Assembly (NCBI GenBank): GCA_963691815.1
Contig: OY829661.1
Location: 27,345,398 to 27,409,397 of the forward strand
From: Echiichthys vipera
Taxonomy: Eukaryota; Chordata; Actinopteri; Perciformes; Trachinidae
Direction of reading: 5' to 3'
Length of the DNA stretch: 64,000 nucleotides
Shown here: one piece after another, positions 24,297 through 45,861 of the stretch
Layout: every line of letters begins with the position of its first letter
Numbering within the stretch: the stretch's first letter is position 1
The notes under the pieces: model-generated
What the model saw: the letters and a program-made list of their open reading frames with translations, nothing else
Told to the model about the DNA's origin: nothing
Database searches by the model: none
Position numbers and translations under genes: made by a program

Positions 24297-25257
24297 ACAG
24301 ACATCAATCTGCCACACTGCCCTCACTGATAGCAACCCCTGACATTTACATGCATTGGGGAAAGGACAGGGAGGAAAAGGACGGGGAACGTGAGAGATGA
24401 AGCGCACTGAGCCGTTAACTAAGTGAGGCATTAATATCTTACTCAGCAGCCGCTGCCAGATCTCATGATGTTTAATGCTCGCACACAGTCTTAGTACAGC
24501 TCATACCTGCGCTGTGGATTGTTCACACTCTACAGGCAAGTTGAGAGTGAAATGATGATGAAGTAGGAGATTCTACTGATGATTTAACCACGTTCAAGAC
24601 CCTTAAAAATGGGGCCAAATGTGCTTGCAGTGGAGAGAAAATCACGCATATATTACTTCATATTTTCTCTCCGTACTGTCAGCGGAAAGTGTGCAGGATC
24701 AGTCAGCGAGGGCGGCCGCGTCTGTCTCAGCAGCCTGGAAGTTGAGGGTCACGCTTTCCTCTTAACCGCGTTCCTGTCGAGAGATAATGAGCGCGCTTCT
24801 CCGCAGTGGAAATGTCTTCAGGCATGCACATCGCAGACTTCAACAACACATTTACAGCTAACAGTTCACTCCCCGTAGTCAGCAGTCCGCCTCAATTAAC
24901 GCCTTATTTTCAAGCAGCTGCCCAAGTACATGCCGCCCCATGCACTTGGACACGACCAGCAGATGTTAAACAGAATTTAGCGGCCAGAGGCGAGCCACGG
25001 GTGCAGCGGGAGGTGTGGTAGAGCTGAAATAAATCATGGATAATCAAATTAGCTCCTCTCAGAGCTTTTTAGAAGGGGTGCCGCTCCGGCCTGTGGCACA
25101 CTAACAGTTGAGTGGATGGTGAAATCGCTGTAGTTGTGTCTTACATACAGAGTAACACACTGATCGACTTAAAACAGTTTTATGTTGGAGGTCAGACTTG
25201 GTCACTGGTTTAATTCTGTGCAGTTTTGTTCACATGAATTGACGCCAATTTGTACCT
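24296..25257. other. Noncoding, nothing recognised
   Basis: No gene or element could be supported. Short frames at 24609-25021 have no recognisable similarity. Confidence 0.4.
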
Positions 25258-25833
25258 TCATCTCCTCTCATCTCATCTTCGTCCGCTTATCTGGGGTTGG
25301 GTCGCGGGGGCAGCAGCTTTAGCAGGGGACCCCAAACTTCCCTTTCCCGGGCCACATTAACCAGCTCTAACTGGGGGATCCTGAGGCGTTCCCAGGCCAG
25401 TGTGGAGATCTAATCTCTCCACCTGGTCCTGGGTCTTCCCCGAGGCCTCCTCCCAGCTGGACGTGCCTGGAACACCTCCCTAGGGAGGCGCCCAGGGTTC
25501 ATCCTTACCAGATGATCCTGAACCACCTCAACTGGCTCCTTTCAACACAAAGGAGCAGCGGCTCTACTCCGAGTTCCTCACGGATGCTGAACTTCTCCCC
25601 CTCTCTCTAAGGGAGACTCCAGCCCCCCTCCTGTGGTTCAGGATCATCTGGTAAGGATGAACCCTGGGCGCCTCCCTAGGGAGGTGTTCCAGGCACGTCC
25701 AGCTGGGAGGAGGCCTCGGGGAAGACCCAGGACCAGGTGGAGAGATTAGATCTCCACCCTGGCCTGGGAACGCCTCAGGAGATGCTGCCCCCGCGACCCG
25801 ACCCCGGATAAGAGACTGAAGATGAGATGAGAT
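25258..25833. mobile_element. Two RTE/Rex3-like LINE ends in inverted orientation
   Basis: 25258-25633 is a minus-strand copy and 25634-25833 a plus-strand copy of the same element, joined without spacer at CCCCTCCTG|TGGTTCAGG. The result is a near-palindrome with arms of about 200 bp. Confidence 0.85.
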
Positions 25834-26399
25834 GTTGGTGCATTCTCATCAAATAAAGCTATGATAATAACAGAACAGATCGTCGAAATCTTTTGTTAAA
25901 GCCAAAAGCTAAATGCCACATTTTGCTCATCCTGCCCATCACGGGACGCCTCGAAATGATCAGACAGACACATTTAAAGGAGACACAAAACATTTGTGTC
26001 AGTTCACAAAATGACTGCGTGTGATTTTCACTGGCTGGATGTTTGGCCTCCACTCCGTCACACAGCCACAAGTGATTTTAAACCATGGAGGCAGTTTTCT
26101 GGAAGCTTTCCAAACAACCGTCCGCACTTGGAGACGTAGAAGGGAACCCTTTTGGAAATGTTTGAGTGTTGTTCTTTTTAAAGGCAATTGTTCATGCTCT
26201 CGATTTCTAAATCCTTGCTAAAAGAAAAAAGTGATTACTCCAATGGAAGAGAAATAAATGATTTCATGAAACTTAATACTAAACCTTTATATTTTTTCAG
26301 TTTAACAGTAGCTCTGGCTTTTAAATAGCAACAGCAGACGTTGCAATGACAAAAGAGAAATGTCTGTAATAACATGTCCTACATTTTTGTGAATTCAGG
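25834..26399. other. Noncoding, nothing recognised
   Basis: No gene or element supported. Confidence 0.4.
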
Positions 26400-26780
26400 A
26401 GATAAAGAGACACAAAACGACCACAAAGAGGCAAACTGCCTATAAAGATACACAACATAACTACAAAGTCATGCAAAACGACCACAAAGACACAAAATAA
26501 CTACAAAGAGACACAAAATGACTACAAAGAGATGCAAAACAACCACAAAGAGACAGAATTACTACAAAGAGACACAAAATAACTGCAAAGAGACAAACTG
26601 ACGATAAAGAGACACAACATAACTACAAAATCATCCAAAACGACCACAAAGAGACACAAAATAACTACAAAGTGATGCAAAATTACTATAAAGAGATACA
26701 AAACAACCACAAAGAGACAAAACGATCTACAAAAATATGTGTAACAGCTACAAAGAAATTCAAAATAACAAAAAATCGGT
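26400..26780 (+). repeat. Diverged 21-bp tandem repeat, probable relative of the 42-bp family
   Basis: Units such as GAGACACAAAATGACTACAAA alternate with GATGCAAAACAACCACAAA. The layout is the same as the two halves of the 42-bp unit but with more variation, so it is probably an older array. Confidence 0.8.
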
Positions 26781-27399
26781 AAAACAAAGTCTGTGTTTTG
26801 CTCCTGTGTAGGAAAGGCCCTTTGCGTGTCTGTGCCCAGGAGCCCATTGTCTCGTTTAAAACCATTTATCCACCGTTTCACAGCTGCAACCGTAACGACC
26901 ATAGACGTAAGCACGTTTGCATAACTCCGTTTTCATCGGTCAGTGAGTGCCATCCATGTAAACACACAGTGTGGCGACGGCGTTAGTGCCACCCATGATT
27001 GGCTAATCGTCGGTGTGTTTTAACCAAGAAACTGCAGTTTGATAATGACATTTCACACAATGACATGAGAAATACTTTTAAAATACTAATGTTTAAGAAC
27101 ACGCCGCTGAAAAGATGTGACCACCTCCGAATGATGTCTGAGTGATCGGATCTCAGTAAGTCTTGGGTCTTTCACACTTGTACTTCAGGCAACGCTGAGC
27201 AACTGCAAACATCAGCCCTGCTCAGACCTGTTTCTAAGATCCGTCCCGTGTTATCAGGTCACAAGCTTTAAGTCCAAAAGGTTTCCAGCTACGCTCCTGT
27301 CCGCAGACTTTAGTGTCTCGCCCTTCGTTTTTGCAGTTCTTGGCCTTTTTGTCTGAGCTGCGTTTTTACTTTGCATGCCACTTATACTGTGCGTGTCTA

Positions 27400-27404
<5 letters not shown>

Positions 27405-27436
<32 letters not shown>
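27405..27436 (+). repeat. GT tract just upstream of the first rph3a coding-exon acceptor
   Basis: About 16 GT units, then TTTTGGGTTCAG, then the exon at 27448. It supplies the U-rich context before the acceptor. Confidence 0.85.
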
Positions 27437-27439
<3 letters not shown>

Positions 27440-27454
27440 GGGTTCAGGAGGACA

Positions 27455-39712
<12,258 letters not shown>

Positions 39713-39756
39713 GCTAACCTTCCCTCCCTTCTATCAGGCTGTTAAATCGTGATATA

Positions 39757-39977
39757 ACACCCTTTCAAAATATGATTTCCCGGTCCGAGCCTCGTATTTC
39801 TCCAACGCTGCAGCGCCGCGTTCCCCGGCGTTTGAACAGATCTGGGTTTAAAAAACAAGGTAATTGTCATTTTACCTCTTTCTTATCGATGATAAAGAGT
39901 CTTACTGATGAAAGAGGGGATCGTAATTGTTCATGTTCGGCGCGTTTGGACCCTGAAATCGTATTTTGAAAGGGTGT
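39757..39977. mobile_element. 221-bp MITE in the rph3a 3' untranslated region
   Basis: Inverted ends ACACCCTTTCAAAATATGAT and ATCGTATTTTGAAAGGGTGT are flanked by TA on each side (39755-39756, 39978-39979), suggesting a Tc1/mariner-type target site. It starts 45 bp after the stop codon. Half of one end recurs at 1509-1548. Confidence 0.75.
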
Positions 39978-40790
39978 TACATCAGACTTAACAATCGGAT
40001 GTGTATCCCTCTATCGTTCCTCCCCTCCTGTAGAATATAACCTCCCAGTGAACACAGGTAGACGGATACTTACCTCTATATTTTATGTATGTTTGTAGCG
40101 CGGTGTGCAGGCTACGTGTCCGACAGTTTACAAACTAAGGAGCAAAATCATTTCCACCGCTGTCATATCACACAATCTGTATCAGTTAAGGATTAAACCG
40201 TACCTGACAGGGCGGTAACCGTTGAACGCCGTTATTATCATGTTTTATGGAGGAGATAAAACCCTTGTTATCGTTGTCATTTATACAGTACGGTGTAATA
40301 AATTGTCAACAGAGGGGATTCCCAGTCGTCTGTCTCTGACCTGTCCTCCTCACCTTTGCTCCTGTCGTATGACATCATAATGTAATGTCAGCTGAGCGCT
40401 CGCGTCACCAAAACATCCTGTTCTCGTGTCGTTGTGCATCATGTTAAGTATTAAACGAGACTCTTGACAGATGTTTTGTTTTGTTTGTTGATGTGAAATG
40501 TTTTTATTTTGACGCAGATAACCCGATGGTGTCACTGCATCACCTTCACCTGTGCATGTGCGCGCTGTCTTCTGGAGAAGTCCCCCCAAAAAATGTGCGT
40601 CTGCATGCTAACTTTTATTATGAAGGACGAATTTGATTACGCAACAAACAGTAAACGCACTTCCTTCCAGAGATTATATTTGGTTGAGTCATTTTAAAAA
40701 TCAGATCTGCAAAAGTAAAAATAATCACTTTCTCTGCTCTCTGTTTTCATTATGATGCATGTGATGTTGTAAGCGTACACGTGGCTGATG

Positions 40791-40796
40791 AATAAA
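40791..40796 (+). promoter_or_regulatory. Candidate rph3a polyadenylation signal
   Basis: AATAAA in GATGAATAAAGACATCCTGG, about 1.08 kb after the stop. An alternative AATAAA lies near 40298. Neither is proven. Confidence 0.4.
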
Positions 40797-40996
40797 GACA
40801 TCCTGGCACTTCCTTGGCTTCTCCTGATTGCTTGTGACATGGAAGGAAACTTTGCCTGACTCAGGCGAGGTTGGAGCCAATCAGCGGAGATCTCTGTGAA
40901 CTTTGACTTCTCTTGCTAAAACTTCTGCCTCCTGTCCAAGTAGGTAAAAGTTTACAGACTTGTTACGCTCTGAGAAGTCTGTCTCTGCACATAAAA

Positions 40997-41240
40997 CAAA
41001 GCAGCAAAAACGTAGTTAGTGAAGCCAGAGTTTATTAAAGTGTTTTAAAGACTTACCTACTGGCCCCTGTACCAGCTCCTCTCATAGTAAAGTCCATTAC
41101 AGTGGATTACCAAAGTCAATCCCAAAGGAAGGAGCCCATTGGTGCTTTGTTTTGTGTGTAGGGACTCTTCTCATGCTGCTGCAGAGGTTTGCTGTTATTT
41201 TCAGCAGCATTAGTGGTTAAAAAAGACCTTTGAATGCCTT
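40997..41240. repeat. Dispersed repeat shared with 63403-63545 (inverted)
   Basis: AGTGAAGCCAGAGTTTATTA and CTTCTCATGCTGCTGCAGAG with about 80 further bp match the other copy closely in reverse orientation. The class is unknown and there is no coding capacity. Confidence 0.65.
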
Positions 41241-41460
41241 CACTGTACTGCCCCGAGCTAATCACTGTTAGCCACTCTATGGGTTTCTCCGTTAATAGTT
41301 GTTACACAAAATGGTTTATTTGATGAATGTAAGTGCGGAAAAAGACCATGGGATGATATTGCGCGGGAATTACACTTTGAGCATCATTACAGTGCAAAAA
41401 GCAGGAGTGTTAGTATTCATACAACTCATTCATTTGACATGTCATAATTTAAATGAAAGT

Positions 41461-41795
41461 GCTGTCCCTATCGGGGTCACGGGGGAGGGGGGCTGGAGCC
41501 GATCCCAGCTGACATCGGGCGTGAGGCGGGGTCCACCCTGGACAGGACGCCAGTCTATCACAGGACACATAGAGACGAACAGAGACAGACAACCATTCAC
41601 ACCTACGGGTGATTTAGAGTCATCAATGAACCGAACACCTGCACGTCTTTGGACTGTGGGAGGAAACCGGAGAACCCGGAGAAAACCCAAGCAGACACGG
41701 GGACAACATGCAACTCCACACAGAATTCGAAACAGGAACCCTCTTGCTGTGAGGTGACAGCGCTAACCACCGACCCACCGTGCCGCCCCATGAAA
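41461..41795 (-). mobile_element. V-SINE copy
   Basis: The core and tRNA-like head match the other V-SINEs; the head (GGGGCGGCACGGTGGGTCGG) is at the right end. The tail is truncated. Confidence 0.85.
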
Positions 41796-41908
41796 TCATC
41801 ATCAACATGAAGAATCACTCATAAAAAGGTAAAAATGTTTCCTCACTTTAATGTTTTTGACCATGACACCACCCAAATGTTTGATAGAAACAGCATTTAA
41901 ACAACCAG

Positions 41909-43271
41909 TTCATAGCAGCTGTTAGTCTCTGATTTATTGATAACGCCTCTAAACCTTTATTAGACTGTTTTATTCCTTTAAAGCCTAAAACAGGGACATC
42001 GTCTGCAAACGCACCAATTTTTAAAAAAAGGTTTCATCGTGGCTTCAGATCCGATTGGAGACCTTCATGAGTTGTCATCCCACACGCTTTCTGTGCCGTC
42101 ACTACCTCCTGCCAACGAGGGCGACACGTCAGTAATCATTAGTGGAACTACAGCTGGTGTTTTCCTCGAGGGGAGGAAACATCTCTCTGCAGAAACACGA
42201 CCTCAACATTCATTTACACTGTGACCTTTTTCTGACAAAATACCATTTTCATTTGTGGATGTTTCACTTTGCCGTCCTCAGCGTTATAGAAACAAACTCC
42301 CAACACCTTCACTACAACATGTCAGAATAACACATTAAGATATATTTCACTTACACTGTTAAACTGGGATTGTTTGATCATATTTCCCCATTTTAAACCT
42401 TAAATATCTTCATGTCACCTCTCAGTTTAGGTTTTTCATTATTGTTGTCCTAAGATTACAATTGTCTGATCAATGAGTAGTTTGTGATGCATTTTCCGCA
42501 AAAAACACAACTTCCTTTAATATTAATATTTAATATTTCAGGGCATGATTACAATTATAATGCTAATGCATGTGTTGTTCATATTAAAACATACCTTATG
42601 AGTATTTACACTGCTTACAGCAAATGATGAGATACAGGCATCATCTGTTATTTGGTTTTATTTTATTTTTGGTTTTGGTTTTTTATTCTTCCCAGATCAA
42701 CCGGTACTGAATACATACAACCAGCGCACCTGGCAGAATATACTCAACCAGCGCACCTGGAAGAAGTCGACCGGATCACCTGGAAGAAGTCAACCAGCGC
42801 ACCTGGCAGAAGTCAACCGGGTCACCCGGCCCTGAGTGGTGGACGTGTCCCCTATGTCACACCTGCCCCGCATCTGAAGACATTGGCGATGGCTTTGCGC
42901 GTGGAGCTGAAGAATCTGCTGATGCCGTTCCGTGTGTTCGCTGGAGTCGTCAGGTCATTTTTGACGAAGGCGGCGATGTGGCTCTCCAGTGCTGGTTCCC
43001 CTGTTTTCATGGCGATCAGCACCAAGTCTGCACCGCCCCACTTCTTGCACAGGTCCTTGAAAATGACCTTGTCCAGGTTTCTGAAGGTCTTTGTGTTGTG
43101 GAAAAAGTTGATCCCCTCCACTTCAGCCCACGTTCTTTCAGACAGACGCCTGATGATGTCCTCGGGTTTCACGGCGGGCATGGTCACCTTATTTTTCTTT
43201 TGGACCCGCGTGTACAGCTTCTCCGCCAAGACCTCCACTGCCATTCTGTTTTTCTCTTCCTGGATGGCTTC
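41909..43271 (-). repeat. Right arm of the inverted duplication (visible partner of 1-1458)
   Basis: It covers the last part of the 42852-45038 gene, its 3' flank and about 900 bp beyond. Only the part whose partner falls inside the window is delimited. The true arm may extend to 45.3 kb or further. Confidence 0.85.
42682..42687 (-). promoter_or_regulatory. Candidate polyadenylation signal of the 42852-45038 gene
   Basis: AATAAA on the minus strand about 165 bp after the stop, with another at 42662-42667. The left arm conserves AATAAA words at the same place (684-715). Confidence 0.5.
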
Positions 43272-45038
43272 GAAATGAGCACGTGTGTCCGAATTTCTCT
43301 CCGAATGTGTCTCTGAACGTGACCTTGCAGGTGTCTCCACACGTGTAATCACAGGTGTCTCCACACGTGTGATCACAGGTGTCTCCACACGTGTCATCAC
43401 AGGTGTCTCCACACGTGTGATCACAGGTGTCTCCACACATGTAATCACAGGTGTCATCACAGCTGTGGCTGCACGTTTCCTAACAGGTTTCTCTGGACGT
43501 GTCGTCACGCGTGTAATCGCAAGTGTACACTCTGGTTTCTCCTCGGGTGTCTTCGTACGTGTCATTATACGTGTTTTCGCAGGTGTCTCCGAACGCATCG
43601 GCTCAGGGGATGCAGCGGTTGGCAAAGGCTCGTTCTCTTCCACATACTCCGGTAACTCTTCGCCCATGATCAGGGTTGTCACCCCTTCACTGTGTTTCGC
43701 GGCCTGAGTTTTCACCCACCACCTCATCATTTCCAGGAAAGTCCACACGTTCATCCGAATTTCACCATACATGGCTGCATGTGACTGAGGAATGGCCACT
43801 GTCCTGCAAGTCTGATAGCTTCCGGTTGGTTCTGTGGTGAAGTCGGTTTTCGTCCCCTGTGTGACGTAGCTGTATATAAGGTCACTGAGCAGCTGCGTCA
43901 TCATCAGGACTCTATCGGGCGACATCTTTGCAAACCTCTTCGGAATACAAAGTTCCTTTCCCTCAACTGGTTTTTCCCCTTCCTCCATGAGCAGAGATTG
44001 GAAACTCTGCATGAAGGAGTGAAAGGACTCCCTGCTTTCCTCTTTGGGAGTCTTTTGGAACTTGGCCTTTAGTTTTTGCAGTAGACCATAAAGCCGTGAT
44101 TTGGCAAAGAGGTTTCCAAACAGGGCCTTGATCTTGTTTCCTGCTTTCTTCCTGCACTCTTTGGTCTTCTCTTCCGACTCTTCAGGACCTGTCTCCTCCA
44201 ATTCCCCCAAATGTTCTTCAACGAGGTCGGCGAGGCTTTTTGCAACACTTTCTGTGTCCCAGGCGTTTTCAGAAGACAGGACCTCGCTTGTTTCTGTTAC
44301 ATCCTCCAAGAGAGGTCCATTGATGTTGTCCCACTCTTTTATGAGGATGTCTTTGATTGATTCAAATGAAGTCGTTGAACCGATGTCCTCCGGTTCATCA
44401 GTTTCTGAGGCTTCTGGCTCCACAGGTGTGACCGCTGTCGGGGTCCCACTGTGTTCTGCCTCCATGTCCCCGGACTTTGATTCTTTAGGGGAGGCGGTCT
44501 TCCCTTTTCGTGGTCGCGGTGTGCAGAAGATCTTCATGTTTCCTATTAAGACCTTCAACATGTTGCAGGCGTGGCCGACCATGGCATTGAGCTTGCCTGC
44601 AGGAGTGATGTGCTGACACATCGTTGGCTCTGCGCTGAGCAACGTAGGTGAGAGAGAAGAGTTGATACTCTCTGTGAGCTCTGCACTGAAAGAACTTGAC
44701 AGTTTTTCAGAGCTTTCCGATTGGACATGTTCCTTCGCATCAAGAGCCTGTGCGAAGCCCAGCGCAATCGCGTCTCCCAGACTGTCCCTCACCATGTCCA
44801 CAGACACCTCTGCAGGTCTGTGTTTGAGACCTTTCAACACCGCGTCGGACACGGCTGTCAGTATGTTCAAAAGAAGTTCGGCCATCTTAACTTTCGTGGC
44901 GAAATCAGGGGTGCCTGCTTTCAACAGTTCCCACTGTTCAGTTGTGATGCCCGTGACGAAGGATTCGATGAGCGGGAGGATGGTACAGATCTGAACCTGT
45001 GGCACATCCTCCGCCTGTGAAATCCCTTCGCTTGACAT
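42852..45038 (-). CDS. Unrecognised intronless 728-residue protein
   Basis: A single uninterrupted frame. The frame reaches back to 45068, but its first codon there is GTG; the first ATG is at 45038-45036 with a G at -3, so I start there. I do not recognise the family. Visible features: an acidic, Ser/Thr/Glu-rich N-terminal half with a basic patch (K-x-K-T-A-S-P-K), a tryptophan-containing helix-like segment (F-L-E-M-M-R-W-W-V-K-T-Q), an 8-residue tandem repeat E-T-P-V-I-T-R-V at about residues 526-573 encoded by a 24-bp DNA repeat, and a basic C-terminal block of 130 residues that is 94% identical to the partial copy at 1-404. There is no signal peptide, membrane segment or transposase/RT motif. 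A TATA box lies 250 bp upstream and AATAAA signals lie downstream. A retrogene or a rapidly evolving lineage-specific gene is possible. That it is expressed is inference from the intact frame and promoter. Confidence 0.75.
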   Translation of the reverse strand: MSSEGISQAEDVPQVQICTILPLIESFVTGITTEQWELLKAGTPDFATKVKMAELLLNILTAVSDAVLKGLKHRPAEVSVDMVRDSLGDAIALGFAQALDAKEHVQSESSEKLSSSFSAELTESINSSLSPTLLSAEPTMCQHITPAGKLNAMVGHACNMLKVLIGNMKIFCTPRPRKGKTASPKESKSGDMEAEHSGTPTAVTPVEPEASETDEPEDIGSTTSFESIKDILIKEWDNINGPLLEDVTETSEVLSSENAWDTESVAKSLADLVEEHLGELEETGPEESEEKTKECRKKAGNKIKALFGNLFAKSRLYGLLQKLKAKFQKTPKEESRESFHSFMQSFQSLLMEEGEKPVEGKELCIPKRFAKMSPDRVLMMTQLLSDLIYSYVTQGTKTDFTTEPTGSYQTCRTVAIPQSHAAMYGEIRMNVWTFLEMMRWWVKTQAAKHSEGVTTLIMGEELPEYVEENEPLPTAASPEPMRSETPAKTRIMTRTKTPEEKPECTLAITRVTTRPEKPVRKRAATAVMTPVITCVETPVITRVETPVMTRVETPVITRVETPVITRVETPARSRSETHSERNSDTRAHFEAIQEEKNRMAVEVLAEKLYTRVQKKNKVTMPAVKPEDIIRRLSERTWAEVEGINFFHNTKTFRNLDKVIFKDLCKKWGGADLVLIAMKTGEPALESHIAAFVKNDLTTPANTRNGISRFFSSTRKAIANVFRCGAGVT

Positions 45039-45286
45039 GACGTCTTTTGTTGCTTCTTGGTTCTTCACTTGTGTTCGAGTTTAACGCAAACTACTGTGTT
45101 CGCAGGTTGAATTCAATCCTTTTACACGAATGTATCGATCCAATCTTCGTTCTTGAACTGAAAAACGTTTTAGTCTTTAACAGAAGAACCTGAAATATTC
45201 AAAAATCCAAAATGACGGCGCGATAAATCTGACTTCTCTTGGCGGTGGCTCGGGGAAAATGTGTTTCTGATTCAATGGGCTTCCCC

Positions 45287-45294
45287 TATTTATA
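45287..45294 (-). promoter_or_regulatory. TATA box of the 728-residue gene
   Basis: TATAAATA on the minus strand in CAGGTATAAATAGGGG. Transcription would be expected to start near 45260, leaving about 220 nt of leader before the ATG at 45038. Upstream lie a CRE-like TGACATCA (45336-45343) and a 15-bp perfect palindrome TAGCAACCGTTGCTA (45393-45407). Confidence 0.7.
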
Positions 45295-45442
45295 CCTGTT
45301 TCAGATGATGCGTCAAAGGCACGGAATCATGACGATGACATCATAAAGGCAGTCTCATAAGCCCCTCCCACTCAGGGTATTCCAAAGCAGCATAGCAACC
45401 GTTGCTAATGCCCCAGATGCTTGTACGTCATCTGTGTGAATG

Positions 45443-45458
45443 AATGTTATTCTGCCTC

Positions 45459-45493
<35 letters not shown>

Positions 45494-45559
45494 TATGCCT
45501 TATTTTCTATAACAGGTCAAACACATTGCACTAGTCACATTTGGAAATTGATTAACCTA

Positions 45560-45611
<52 letters not shown>

Positions 45612-45705
45612 TATTAGTCAATATGTCATGGTCACTGTCAATGATGTGCGCTTGTGCAGAGAGACAGAGATGTTTGACTGAACTGGCAGGGGAAACCCCG
45701 CTCCC

Positions 45706-45735
<30 letters not shown>
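45443..45735. repeat. TAT, GT and TCC microsatellites upstream of pla2g3
   Basis: (TTA)n at 45460-45490, (GT)n at 45564-45608 and (TCC)n at 45704-45732, the last about 130 bp before the pla2g3 start codon. Confidence 0.85.
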
Positions 45736-45736
<1 letters not shown>

Positions 45737-45748
45737 ATTTAAAACCGC
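45734..45748 (+). promoter_or_regulatory. Possible pla2g3 TATA-like element
   Basis: CTCATTTAAAACCGCC about 120 bp before the start codon is the only AT-rich TATA-like word in a GC-rich proximal region. Weak support. Confidence 0.3.
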
Positions 45749-45861
45749 CCTGGAGTCAGCTGCCAATCCGACATAACGTCCTGCGTGAGTGGAGGCGTCC
45801 TTTATAATCTGCTCCAGGCCCTCCAGCCTCTCTCATTCAACCGCTGCTCCGACGCGCCGCC

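Noticed and set aside
24609..25021. Two overlapping frames of 71 and 89 codons
   Set aside because: No similarity recognised and no exon borders that would link them to a gene.
45039..45068. Ten extra N-terminal residues of the orphan gene
   Set aside because: The first codon of the longer frame is GTG; the first ATG is at 45038-45036.
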